Below, piece after piece: positions 25,701 through 36,370 of a DNA stretch of 64,000 nt. The translations under genes and the position numbers were made by a program. The DNA is taken from positions 480,274-544,273 of the forward strand of contig PTFA01000279.1 in the NCBI GenBank assembly GCA_003342895.1. Direction: 5' to 3'. Position 1 is the first letter of the stretch. Every line of letters starts with the position of its first letter. The stretch is from Casuarius casuarius (taxonomy: Eukaryota; Chordata; Aves; Casuariiformes; Casuariidae). The notes beneath the pieces were generated by a model. That model was not told the DNA's origin. It saw only the letters and a program-made list of their open reading frames with translations, and did not search any database.

Positions 25701-27560
25701 TCACACACAGATACATAAGACCAAGGTGGAAAACTGGCAGGACAGCCGGAAAGGAGAGCCCATAGCAAGACCCATGAGAGAGCAATGGGCTACGTAGTGG
25801 GCTATAAAGTGATGTGGCAATCTTTCTGTAGAAGAAGGCAAGAAACAGCATGAAGGGATTCCAAGGCTAAAGATAAATAAGAAAGAGGGATACAGCTCTT
25901 CCTGAATATGTTTGATCACTCCTGCTCTGGAAAACATTGAGTACCAACAGCCTGCTTTAGAGGAGAGCTCCAGGCTGCTTGTTGCAGCATAGAGATACAC
26001 TTGGCTACACCACTGCACTTTCATCCAGCACCAAAAAATGCTGGGGTTACAGGGCAGGGGAATAAATACATGATCTGGGGGGGGAAGGGGACACTTCACT
26101 GACATAGTCTTGGGAGCTCTTGAAATAGAATTCCTTCACCAAACACACTTTATTTTGGAAGCCCAAGAACATTTATAGGGATCTAACTTTCCTCGTGCTA
26201 ACTATTCCAAGAAAACAGATGAGGCAGGTATGGCTGAGACTGATCCTGATAGAAACTGAGATACAAGCGGATGGTAATTCCCCAGGATTTTTTTCTTCAG
26301 ACAGAGAAGATGAACTCTGCCCTTTCCTGAATGAATATGATCTATCATAAAGCATGCAAAAGCATGCAGAACACAAAAGTAACATGGGTGAACATGACAT
26401 AAGCCAATAAACATCACATCTCAAAAGTTTCTGAGCTCGCATCTCAGAGGCATCAGCATGAGAATACTTGCTATGAGCTGGATGACCACAGGCACACAAG
26501 AATCCTAAAAAAAGTCCCCTATAATACTGAGAAATAGTCTCAAAAGAAGCTAATTGACTGAAATGTGGTAATGACTACTGAAACAGTACTGATGCACACT
26601 GCTCTTTAGTCACAGCATCTATATAGGCACAGTACCCCTAAGTATTAGCATGGAGGTAGCAAGTAGCACACCTCATCTCACATACAACATGTAATTAAAT
26701 TTCAGTCATAGAAAGATAAAAGTTATCTCATACTCAAAATCTCTGCTGTGATTCGCTAAGGAAGTTTGTTGTTAAAGGGTAGCATTTTCAGTGACAATAC
26801 AAAAATATTAAAAAATTCATGTGTTACAGTAAAATTAAGAAACCTTTTCTTCTGTCAATCAAATTATACTTTCTCCTTGGAAGCCTAAGGAAATTCAAAA
26901 CTATAGAGCAAACAATTTATTATACAGCTGGTCTAGAGTGCTCAAAAATACCACACCAACAAACAAGTACACAAATCACCCCCCAAAACGCTAGGGATCT
27001 TGAGCTCAGCAGCTGACTGAATCAGCAACACTGTCACTCCAGTGCCTCATGTAGCATTCTGGTTCCTTGTTAACTACCAGATCCACTTCAAGGTCATGGT
27101 GTTCATCTTGACAGTTCTCAGCGAGTTAGACCCAGATTATTGGATACCTTCTCTCCCTGTATGTAGGGAAAGCATAATGACTGGAGTCACATCCACCAAC
27201 ACAAATTTGGACAGTATGAGCAATTAAGAGACAATGGTATGAGACTTCAGCCTAAAAATCTGCAGAAAACACTGCTACGCTTGAAGCAATAACAACTCCT
27301 ACCCTAAGAATGCTAATGAAGAGAAACTCTCAGCATCCAGCCCCAAACCCAAGTGTCAGAAAGTCATCCCAAGATAATACAATGAAAAAACTCCCCAAAA
27401 GCCCCAGCAAAATGGTCTATTTTCCCAGCATTCAATTAAACATAAAGGAGGCACCGATGGATACACCAAAGAATGCTCATTACCTCATGTAGGGCCTGGC
27501 CTTGCTGCAAAAAGTGACATATTCTGTACATTTACCTGCCTAACACAGCAGGTCGTGGCC
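10791..27560 (-). other. Long 5' intron or upstream region of TTBK1, no coding exon seen
   Basis: This is about 16.8 kb of AT-rich DNA with short A/T homopolymers (for example near 14072-14086, 16408-16421 and 19440-19454) and a single ambiguous base at 15348. I examined both strands and recognise no protein-coding exon, tRNA or other RNA gene. One splice-flanked segment at 24240-24429 is listed separately. The span fits a large first intron connecting the CpG island near 28 kb to the start-region exons near 10.5 kb. Confidence 0.55.
24240..24429 (-). other. Splice-flanked segment, possible non-coding 5' exon
   Basis: On the minus strand this 190-nt piece has a good acceptor (ttttttccctgcag just above 24429) and a donor reading AACAG|GTAAGT (ACTTAC at 24234-24239 on plus). 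It could be an untranslated TTBK1 5' exon. I recognise no conserved coding content, and strong splice-site pairs occur by chance in introns. Confidence 0.2.
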
Positions 27561-29000
27561 CCGCCAATTGGTGCAAAGCCTTGCTAATGCCCTCCGCGCG
27601 TGGGCTGCTTCGCCCATAAACTTCGAGGCCGAGCCCCCACGTGATGCCACGGCCTGCTGATGCGGGCTGGATGGTTGGGCGATGCTGTCCCTGCGGTCTG
27701 CCACGCATCGCCTGCGCTGCCACCACCCCGGCCACCGCCCGACGGGCTCCTGCGCTCCTCAGCATCACCCGGACGAGGCCGGGAAACCGCTAGGCTGCCT
27801 CCCACGCGGGTCCACCCTGACGCTGCCTGAGGCGGCGGGAGAGGCCCCACCACGGCAGCCCGGGGCCACGGCGGAGGGGCGGGTGAGTGTCTCCCCCTGC
27901 ACCCGGCCCTTCGCGGCGCTCCCACCGCCCGGGCCGCAGTGGGGCGGCAGCCGCCACCGCGGCCCGCCCTGCCCGCGGCCCCTCCCCGCCCAGGCGCCTC
28001 CACGGGGCCTCGCCTGCAGCCCGGCACCTGCTCGCCCGCAGCCAGCGCAGCTACGAGGCACTGAGCCGCGAGAAGCCCCCGCCACCCCCGGGCTCCCCGG
28101 TCCAGCCCCTCACCTCGGGCCGCCCCGCCTCCCCCGCCGAAGAGGTGGCCGCGTCCGCCCCTGCACTGCAGCTGCCGGCACGCCATCCCCCGCCCCCCAG
28201 CCCCTCTCGGCAGATGGTTCGCCCCACCCCGGCCCGGCTTCTCATTGGCGACCCTGGCCCGTCGCTCCGCTTCGGGCCCGCCCAGCCCCCGGGGCATCCT
28301 GGGAGCCCGAGTAGTTGGCGCAGGCCCCATCCCCCTTCGCCGCTGGCCCCGGGCGGGGGCGAACTACAGTTCCCAAAATGCCCCGCGTGCAGCCCGGAGC
28401 GGCGCGGCGCGGCCGGCGCGGCCCGCAACCCCCCCAGCCCCGCGACCGCCTGCGGGACGCCCCTGCGACCACCCGCGCGACACCGCTTCTCCGCCAACGG
28501 TCGCCAACGTCCGGCGCGGCCGGCCCCGGCGCGGCTCACCTTGCCCCGCCGCTGCCAGGCGCCTCCCGCTGAGGCCGGCGTGGGCAGCGCATGCCCCGCG
28601 CCCTCAGTGCCACTCGCCGGGCTCGGTGCCGCCGGCCCGGCGCGCTGCGGCTGCGGCTGCGGGGCGGGGGAGGGCCGGCCTCGGGCGCATCCTCCCCCTC
28701 GGAGCCGCGGCGGGCGGCGGGATTCGCCCACAATGCACCGCGCGCCGCACCGCCAGCATCAGCCTGACATCACCTGCGGGCCGCCCCCGCCCGGCCGGGC
28801 CCGCCCCGGGCCCGCCCCGTCGCCGCCGCCGCCGCCACCGCCACGGCGAGGGGACGGCCGCCGCGCCGGGCCTGCGACCCGCGCCCGCGCCGCGATCCCG
28901 GGCAGCGCCGGGAGCAGCGCTCTGCACTGCCGCAGCCCCGGTGCACTGCCGCAGGGCTGGGCAGCGCACCGTGCTGTGACTGGCACTGCTGGCACCAGGC
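27560..29000. promoter_or_regulatory. CpG island, likely TTBK1 promoter and first exon region
   Basis: Base composition changes sharply at about 27.55 kb from AT-rich to very GC-rich with dense CpG, peaking at about 28.2-28.9 kb with many 'gcgc', 'ccgcc' and 'ggcgg' runs and no TATA-like sequence. It is the only such island upstream of the TTBK1 coding exons on the minus strand. It contains two good minus-strand donors: CAAG|GTGAGC (exon side ending at 28540) and CGAG|GTGAGG (exon side ending at 28114). Both suit an untranslated first exon. The long open frames on both strands (up to 463 codons on plus, 27887-29278) are Pro/Arg/Ala-rich composition artefacts. Divergent transcription from the island is possible but not shown. 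Confidence 0.7.
28540..28740 (-). other. Candidate untranslated first exon of TTBK1
   Basis: The minus-strand donor CAAG|GTGAGC (gctcac at 28534-28539 on plus) sits inside the CpG island and would end a GC-rich 5' UTR exon whose start I cannot fix. The upper coordinate is only a nominal value in the island core. The alternative donor ending at 28114 is nearly as good. Confidence 0.3.
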
Positions 29001-29700
29001 TGGGCAGTGTGCTGCCAGCACTCCACCAGCAGCCTGGCCATGGGCACCCACTGGAACTGGCGCTGCCACAGGGCTTGTCTCTGCGCTGCGCTGGGACCAG
29101 CACCTGCAGCACCAGCACCGGCACCTGCAGGGCGCTGGGCACTGCAACGCGTTGGGTCCAGCAGCAGTGGCAGGGGGCTGCACGCTGCACTGGGCCTGGG
29201 ACTAGCACCAGCACCTTTGGCATGGACATGGGCACTGCACTGCTGGGACCAACATCAGGACCGGCCCCATCTGCCTAGGACACTGTATTGCACTGGACCT
29301 GGCACCATCCCCAGCGTGGGACTGGGCACTGCTCTGAGCTGGCAGTTAAACCGGCTCCAGGAACTCCAGCCATAGTGGCCTGGGGCTTTTTACTCCATTG
29401 CTCTGGGACCAGGACCAGTGCCGGCACAACCAGCGTAGGGCCAGACACTGCACCATGGGTGTCAGCATCGGCATTGTCTAGGCTGGGCACTGCACTGGTG
29501 ACAGGATCAGCACCACCAGCACGGGTTGGACACTGCACCTCCAGGGCTAGCACTGGCCTCATCTGCACAGGCTGGATCTTGCACTGCCAGGGCTGGAAAC
29601 AGGCCCAGCAGCCCAGGGCTGGGCACAGCACCACATCAGGACTAGTGCCACCGAAACTGTCACCGCACACAAAGCAATGGGCAGTGCACTGCACAGGAAC
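28930..29700. repeat. Degenerate GC-rich minisatellite with TGGGCACTGCAC motif
   Basis: The motif TGGGCACTGCA recurs with little change at 29136, 29229, 29323 (as ...CTGC) and 29484. Weaker copies occur at 28957, 28999, 29443, 29527 and 29620. Between copies lies a 'ctgggaccagcaccagcacc'-like block. Spacings cluster near 93 bp (29136 to 29229 to 29323, and 29527 to 29620), with shorter steps near 41-43 bp. This suggests an old, decayed tandem array beginning at the edge of the CpG island. Open frames through it on both strands reflect repetition rather than selection. Confidence 0.7.
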
Positions 29701-30450
29701 AATAGACCTTGTTCCTGCGTGCAGTTGAGCACTGTACCTCTGCCTTGCATGCAGCTGTACATGGCACTGCAGTCTTTGCAGATGGGTGCCCAGCACATGT
29801 CTGTCTGGCCACAGCTGGACACTCATGGTCTACACACAGCTGGCTACTGCCCCCCTGTGCCTCGAACTGCAGATGTGTGCACTGCAACTTCTGCTACACA
29901 CCTGCAATAGGCCACTGCACCTGCAGTGGGGTACTGCAGCTGAGTACTGTGTTACAGATGTGGCACTGCTTCTGCCCACCCCCCACAGCTGGGCAGTCCC
30001 CTGTTGCTACCCAGACATACACACCACACCAGAGATCTGCCATCCTCCATGCTCCAACCCGCAGATACTCACACTGTACTTATGACCCTGCACCTCAGAC
30101 TGCAGATAAGTATGCCACTCCTACAAGCAGCATGCCACATGCCAGGCATGCAATCACATGCCACACATGCCAGGTGTGTGCTCTCCTGTGCTCCCACGCT
30201 GCAAATGTGCCCATTCCTGTGCTGTGCACTGTGGTTGTGCTCTTTCTCATTCCCTTTCATCGCAGATGTGCACTGCTAATCTCCCACATCCCCAGATGTG
30301 CATTGTACCTGTGACCCAAAGCATGCATGTGCATTATCCCATGCCCATATTGTAGATGTGCACTCCCCTGTGTGACACATTGCAAGCAGCACAGCACTGC
30401 TCCTGGACCTTCACCATAGATGTGCAACATACCCGTGCCTTCTCCTTGTC
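29700..30450. repeat. Degenerate ~30-bp minisatellite with CAGATGTGCAC motif
   Basis: The motif (C/T)AGATGTGCA(C/T) appears at 30263, 30293, 30353 and 30417, spaced 30, 60 and 64 bp. Related copies occur at about 29869 (cagatgtgtgcactg) and 30200 (caaatgtgccc). Between them are cctgtg-rich spacers. This is a second decayed array, contiguous with the one to its left. The 201-codon plus-strand frame at 29709-30314 is a by-product. Confidence 0.65.
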
Positions 30451-31440
30451 CACACTGGAGTGACCCAACCTATTGTCCTTTCCCTAGCTGGAGATTGCCA
30501 GCTGCTCTCATGTGCAGCATGTCCTACCAGCTTCTGCAAGACCACATATCTTGACAATCCCTTGGCGGACATATCTCCTAACCAGGACTCTTCTCCTCCT
30601 AGAGCAGTCCCTTTGGGGCTGGGGTCGCAACAAGAGATAGATACTACAAAGACTGACATCCCTGCAGGCATGACTATGCAAAGGGAGACCCACCATAACT
30701 GCTGCCACTTCCAGCCACTCAGGCCACAGAGAACAGGACTATCACACTCCTGTGATGTTCCTTCATTCACTGGAAGAGGCCATGCTCCCCCAGTGTTGAG
30801 GACTTGCTCAGTGGAAACATCCTGTAGAGACGCCAGGGAGTCTCCATTCCTGCAGCAGCTTATCCCCCAGCTCCCAGGGTGTAACACAGCTTGTCATGGG
30901 GACATTGCATCCTTGTGCCTAGGGCTGTGTCATTCTTGGCCTATGACAGACAGATGATTGACAGCTGCCACATAAGCTCCCCATGCTGCAAGTTGAATTC
31001 CCATCACTGGTGTCCTCAAGTGCTGGTCCCTGGCACTGTGTTCGAGAGGGCTCAGGGGGAAGCAGCCAAAAGGAAGGGAGAAGGCAGGGCAGCTGTCTTC
31101 CCCTGAAAAGGCCCTCTCCCAAGCTTCTGGGAACCCTCTAGGCCCCTCTTTCAGCACCCTGCCTGCTTCCATGGACATCTTCTCTGACACACCGCTCTCC
31201 CAGGCTGCCTTCCAGACATGTCCAAGGGCTTGGCAGAGCTTTCCCCATGGAGGGATGCACCCGGGGAGGGACTCCTAGCCAGAGATGCTGGAGGACCTCT
31301 TCAGCCCTATCATGCCATGTACTGCTGCCAGCATACATGTGGGCACCTGCTGGGGGGAAGAAGCCCACGTGGTGGAGGGCAGGGTCCTCACAATCTAGAA
31401 GAAGAGGGCTAATGGGACACCAAGCACAGACCAAGTGGGA
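30451..31440. other. Intergenic, nothing recognised
   Basis: Overlapping open frames occur on plus (30460-30957, 165 codons) and minus (30411-30887, 158 codons), but neither has a recognisable domain, a plausible start context or splice structure. Confidence 0.5.
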
Positions 31441-31960
31441 TAGTTGGGTTGGAAAGGGACTGCTAGGGCCCTTAATGCACTAATAGGCCTTAGGGGCCCT
31501 GAGGAGCCTCACCTGGGGCTTCCACCCGTACCCTCTGCCCACGGGCCAAGGAGCTCTATTTAAGCTCAGCACTGGGCCTTCAGTCCATTCCTGAGCTGCT
31601 CTCTAGGTCAGCCACAGCTGTACCTGGCCACTGAGCCTGCTGATCTGGACTCTGACCTGTGGACCAGCTTGACCTTGGATCTGTCTTGTCACTATAGGCC
31701 TGTCCAGCAATAACTGGACTGTGTCTGAGCCTGATTACTGTCATAGGACCTGATCCTGACCTGTGGATTGACTTCCTAGTTTGACCTTCCACCTACCTCA
31801 CCATAGCAAATTTGCCTGATGATGTGGACTCTTGGTTCAACCTGGTTACCATCTCTGTGTCTGTCTTGCTTGAGTACTGAGCCCTGGCTGGTGGAGCCCT
31901 TGGCCTGATGGCTGGGTCACTGGCTCCCTTTCCATGATCCCTGGATGAGGATGCCTGTGA
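31440..31960 (+). repeat. Unclassified LTR-like or old interspersed element
   Basis: A 5' block with GC-rich inverted-looking text ('agggcccttaatgcactaat' then 'ccttaggggccct') is followed by a TATA-like 'ctatttaagctcag' (31555-31568) and then about 350 bp strongly enriched in 'cctgacctg/gacctgtgga' on plus. This organisation resembles a solo LTR or similar promoter-bearing repeat. I cannot name a family, and no flanking target duplication was established. Confidence 0.25.
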
Positions 31961-31984
31961 TCCAGCCTCCCACTCAAAGCAGGG

Positions 31985-32180
31985 CTAACTTCAGAATTAG
32001 GTCAGGGTCTTGTTCAGGCCAGTTTGGAAGATCTTTGAGGATGGAGAGACCACACCTTCTCTGCACCCCTCTCCCCATGCTTAGTTACTCTCCTGGGGAA
32101 GAAATCTTTCCATGTGCAATCACAATTATGTTGCAACTAGTCTCTCTGACCTTACTCCAGAGAAGAAGGCAATATCACTT
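31985..32180 (-). repeat. CR1-type LINE fragment (3' region)
   Basis: Plus-strand text including 'ttggaagatctttgaggatg', 'gagaccacaccttctctg' and 'cttactccagagaaga' matches, with divergence, the reverse complement of the CR1 segment around the end of the polymerase ORF. It corresponds to the region just 5' (on plus) of the part seen at positions 1-60. It is short and degenerate, with approximate boundaries. Confidence 0.7.
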
Positions 32181-35100
32181 TACAAGGTAAAGTGGAAGTC
32201 AAGTGAAAGGCTGGAGCCTTCCTACCTTTCTTAGCTGAGTTTCTCCTGAACAACTGTTGGCCCATGAGTGTGCCCTTGAGGCAAGTGGAGTCCAAGCCCA
32301 GAGCACAAGTACTGAGCTGGAGTAGACAGAAGGGCTTGGTGCTGAAGCCTTCAGTCCTCTCTCCAGGTAGGCAGCCCCAAGTGCTGCCCAAGAGGAAGCT
32401 AGCATAATGGACAGTTTTGTCAGCAAGGACTTGCAGGTACAAAGTGTAGAGCAAAGCTGTTGTGGACTGTGCTTGTGCAGGAGAGGAGACAAATAGGAAG
32501 GAAAGCTCAGAAATCCCTTTGGTTTGAAACCCATCCTTGAGCAGGAAAACCCTGGAGACAGCACAACAGATCACTTGGGCAGGCTAATGGCAACAGTGAG
32601 AGGGACAAGCACTGACAAGACAGCAAACCCAGAGAAAACAGTGATTTCTCTTCTTTTGCTGACTGCCACAGTCCAATACCATGCCAGTAGTGGCAAGGAG
32701 CCTTCAGAGGAGAGGAAGCTGACTTGGTGCCAAGCGGAGGACTTAGCAGTGCCAGTGAGCACATTATCAGAGATGTTTCCTAGTCTTTTTATATTCAGGT
32801 CCTGATACTGCAAATATCTCTGCCTGTGTTCAGCTTTATGCTCACACTCTGGAGGAAGGGGGCTTGCTCACCACATTGATTAAGTCTTGTGTGTCTTGGC
32901 AGTAATTAAAGATAAGGCCAATAACTAATGCTGCTGTAGTAGGAATAGAAATATTTTCTTTCTTTCATTCTTTTTTCTTTCTTTTTTTTTTTGCTCCAGC
33001 TCTGATCAACACAGAGGGTATCTGCAGTCAAACCCATACCCTACTCTTACTTGGCACTGGTTTGGTTCATCAGTGCCTGCCATGATATCTGCACAGAAGA
33101 CCCTTGATGTCTGCCCAGGACAACAGCTATCTAGTGGGTGGTCCTGCTAAAATCTCTTGTAGCGCAATGAGGTGTTGGATCCAGAGGCCATCTCAAAGGA
33201 CTGGCTACACCAGGGAATGACTTTCTCTCTGCAGTGGAGGCCACAACTCTTTGGGAGTCTCCATAATCCAAGGAGGGTCTTCTGAATGGAAACACAGTGA
33301 ATGCAGAAAGCAATTCCACATTTTTTTCCACAGCTTTTATCTAGCTACAGCCTTTCCTGGCATGCTTGCATCTCTTTGCAGTACCATGTATTGGGTAAAC
33401 CCAGATTAGAACCATCTGCTAAACCAATCACAGAAGAAAAGGATGGGGAAAGGTAAAAGTGAGCAAAATGAAATCATTTTGATTCCTTTTTTGTTTCCTT
33501 TGGTATGGGAGACTGCCTGTGGGGCAGGCCTCATGGGTGTGCATGAGGAGGCACTGCAGGGTTTTCTAGTAATTGGCAAAGGACAGACTTTCTAATGGGG
33601 AGGCTCTTGAGCTGTGTTTGTAGAAGGATCAACACTCTGCCTTTTCTGAAGGGCTTGGTAATATAAATTTTTACTTTGCAATTTATTTTGTGTCCTCCTC
33701 CTGAGCTGCTTGTCAGACTGTTAGAATGGGAGTTTATGCAGTGAATGTGAAGGCTTTGAAAGACCCCCTTTTTACAGAGATAGAGGAAAGCAGTGGAGAG
33801 GTCATTTTCATTGTCAAAACCAGCCTAGGGATTGAGGAGGAGACTGGCTGCAAGATGTCAGAACTGCATACGAGGCCTGCCTGTCAGAAGTTACCAGAAC
33901 CTTTCATCTGCCACATCCCTGTTCCTCACCCACTCCTATAAATCCTCTGTGAATCCAGCTGCTGAGACATGGACACCCCAGGAAGAAGCTCAAGGCTGTT
34001 TGGACTGCCTTGGTCCTGTTGTTTTCAGAGTCCTTGGGCATGAAAGTCCTTCAGATGTCACACATATCTGGCACTGAAGAGCGTAATGGGGATCAGGATG
34101 TACGTAGACAGGAGGTGTGTTGCTGTATCTTTTTTGGTGCCGAAAAGAGGGCTAATTTATAAACTAATCTGGGAGAACTCATCTCAAGAGCTGTACTTAA
34201 TAATGAGAACTGCTGTAATTCCCATTTTTTCTCAAAAGTCAATGACCTGATGCTGGCCTTCTCCTCCAGAAGGTCATACCTGGGAGAAGTAGGCATCACA
34301 AAGTCTCAGATCACAGAGTCTCATCTCTCCTCTCCCCAGCTTTCTTGGAGGCAAGAAAGAAGATTCAGGGTGGTTCTTGTCCTGCCAAGCAGCCCGGCTG
34401 AATGGGGAGACCAGGTGACCTCCAGGACTGGATTGTGACAGTTGTATTGAGGATGGTCATAGCTTTTCTTGAGGAAAAAGTCAAAATTTGGGGGTGGTGG
34501 GTGGTCTGGGGAAGCATGAGAGAAATAAAACTCAGTGGCAGAAAAGGAAAATCAGTCTTAAATGGAAGAAAACCGGAGAATGGCAGCATTCCCAGAAGAT
34601 TTCAAGGTCTGCAGCAACCTAGGCAAATTAAATTGCTAGGTTCTTGACCCAAAGAATTTAATTTCATGCTGAGTTTTTGGATAAAACCCCCCAAACATCC
34701 ATTTGTTTCTTTCATGGAAAGCATTCAGCTGGAAATCTGTTCTTTTCTTTTTCATAAAAATATCTTTGATAGAAAAATTGTGAGCAATTCTTAAGCAAAC
34801 CAACTGAATGAAGAACAACTTTCCATACTGCTATCNGGCACAAGGTGGCACACGTGCTATTGGTTATAACTCATACCCAAAAAGAAATATACACATTCAA
34901 AAGCCAGGGAAGGGATAAAGAATTATATTAGCAGTGTAGCAACATCTTTGACTTTACAAGGAAGTTAGAGTATGTTTATTCTCATATGCTACCTATGAAA
35001 CACAGCTGAAAACATCAGAAGTGCCAGAAATCCAAATCCTGACAAAATCTGTGTTATTTACTTAGATAAAATGTCTGGTGATATTTCTAGGATAGGAAAA

Positions 35101-35480
35101 TTTACAGAAAACACTGTCACTGCCAGGAAAGATTTGAACTTGGTTGAAAAGGTAGGTTAAAGTTGTTACTCTTGTATGTGAAATGTGCTTTGACTGCAAG
35201 AGTTCTGGGAATTAGTTAAATTAGCATTTAGGAAGTGCTCAGGTAGTTTGGCATTTCTTAAAGATACCCCAAACTTGCTACTCGAATATGAGCTTTCAAG
35301 CTGGGTGCTGAGAGGCTGGACCAGACTGCCTAAAAGAATTAATTTCTTTGGTCCAGCAGAGAAGTCCCTGCTCTGCACAGGGGAGAAGAGCCGTGTCATT
35401 TGTTACAAATGCTGCTCCTTGTTGAGAGGTTGCATTATAAAGTCAGGGATGAATTTGGTTGCTCAGCCAGCCTGGTGCTG
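32181..35480. other. Intergenic, nothing recognised
   Basis: The stretch is moderately AT-rich and contains a pyrimidine tract at about 32953-32994 (ttctttctttc pattern plus T10) and one ambiguous base at 34836. No coding exon, RNA gene or classifiable repeat could be supported. Confidence 0.5.
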
Positions 35481-35849
35481 AGATTAGGGCATCACTGGTA
35501 AGCTGTGCGGCTGCCCCGTGCTCCTGGCAAGGCGGGGTGTGAAAGAGTGCCATGATAGGGCAGTGCAGGTGCTTCTCTGGCGGGATGTTATGGTGTGCGG
35601 CAGTGTCAGTGAGCATGGTGACATATGGGCGTTGCTAATGTGACAGGGTGTGTGTGCTGAGCATTGCTCTTTGTGTGCCTGTGCAGGCAGGAGCTGCCGT
35701 ATGTGTTGACGTGCGGGACTGTACCTGTGCGCTGGTGTCCGTAATGGTGATGGTGTGTGCAGGGGGGTGTATCTCTGGGTGCATGTCTGTGCAGGGGTGT
35801 TGTTCCTGGGGCCATGCGGATACAAAGGCTGTGTCTAGGTGGCTGTCTC

Positions 35850-36370
35850 TCTGGGTGCAGGGGGTTGTCGCCAGGGCCATGTGGGTGCTGGGGAGTACCT
35901 GTGTGAGTGCTGTGGGTTACGTGGGAAATCCAGGGCTACGTGGGAACACGTGGGTGCTGCAGTGTTCCTGGAGCCGTGCGGTGCAGGGGTGACCTGCTGG
36001 GTGCCTGGTGTTCCCAAGGCCATGTGGGTGCAGGAGTGTCTCTGTGTGGATGCAACAGCTGTTTCCAGGGCCACGTGGGTGCCAGGGTGTTCCCAAGGCC
36101 ATGTGGGTGCAGGGGTGTCCCTCTGGGTGCCAGGAGCGCTCCTAGGGCCGTGTGGATGCTGGGGCTGTCTTTTTGCAGGTGCTGCAGTGTTCCCAGGGCC
36201 GTGTGAACACAGGGGTGTCCCTCTGGGTGCCAGGGGTGCTCCCAGGGCCGTGTGGGTGGCAGGGGGGGGGTCTCTGTGCGGGTGCAGGGATGCGCCCGGG
36301 TAGGTGCTGGGGGTGCTCCCAGGGCCGTGCGGGAGGCGGGGGTGTTCCCGGAGCCGGGCCGGGGCGCTCC
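35850..36370. repeat. GC-rich minisatellite, ~50-bp unit, abutting ACSS1 promoter
   Basis: The block (T/C)TCCC(A)AGGGCC(G/A)TGTGGGTG recurs at 36011, 36062, 36090, 36139, 36190, 36239 and 36316, with a decayed copy at 36345 and more diverged ones between 35870 and 35990. Spacings are 51, 28, 49, 51, 49, 77 and 29 bp. The array therefore seems built from a ~50-bp unit in which a 28-bp subunit can stand alone. The intervening segment reads 'gcaggggtgtccctctgggt'. It merges into the ACSS1 CpG island. Long open frames on both strands (for example minus 35835-36701, 288 codons) arise from the repetition. Confidence 0.85.

Noticed and set aside
27584..28330. 248-codon minus-strand open frame in the CpG island
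   Set aside because: It has the same composition effect, with Gly/Ala/Arg-rich low-complexity translation and overlapping open frames on the opposite strand.
27887..29278. 463-codon plus-strand open frame
   Set aside because: It lies in the CpG island and the minisatellite. The composition is Pro/Arg/Ala-rich, all six frames are unusually open here because GC-rich DNA lacks stops, and no domain is recognisable.
29709..30314. 201-codon plus-strand open frame
   Set aside because: It falls in the CAGATGTGCAC minisatellite, is Cys/His-rich only because of the repeat unit, and has overlapping frames that are equally open.
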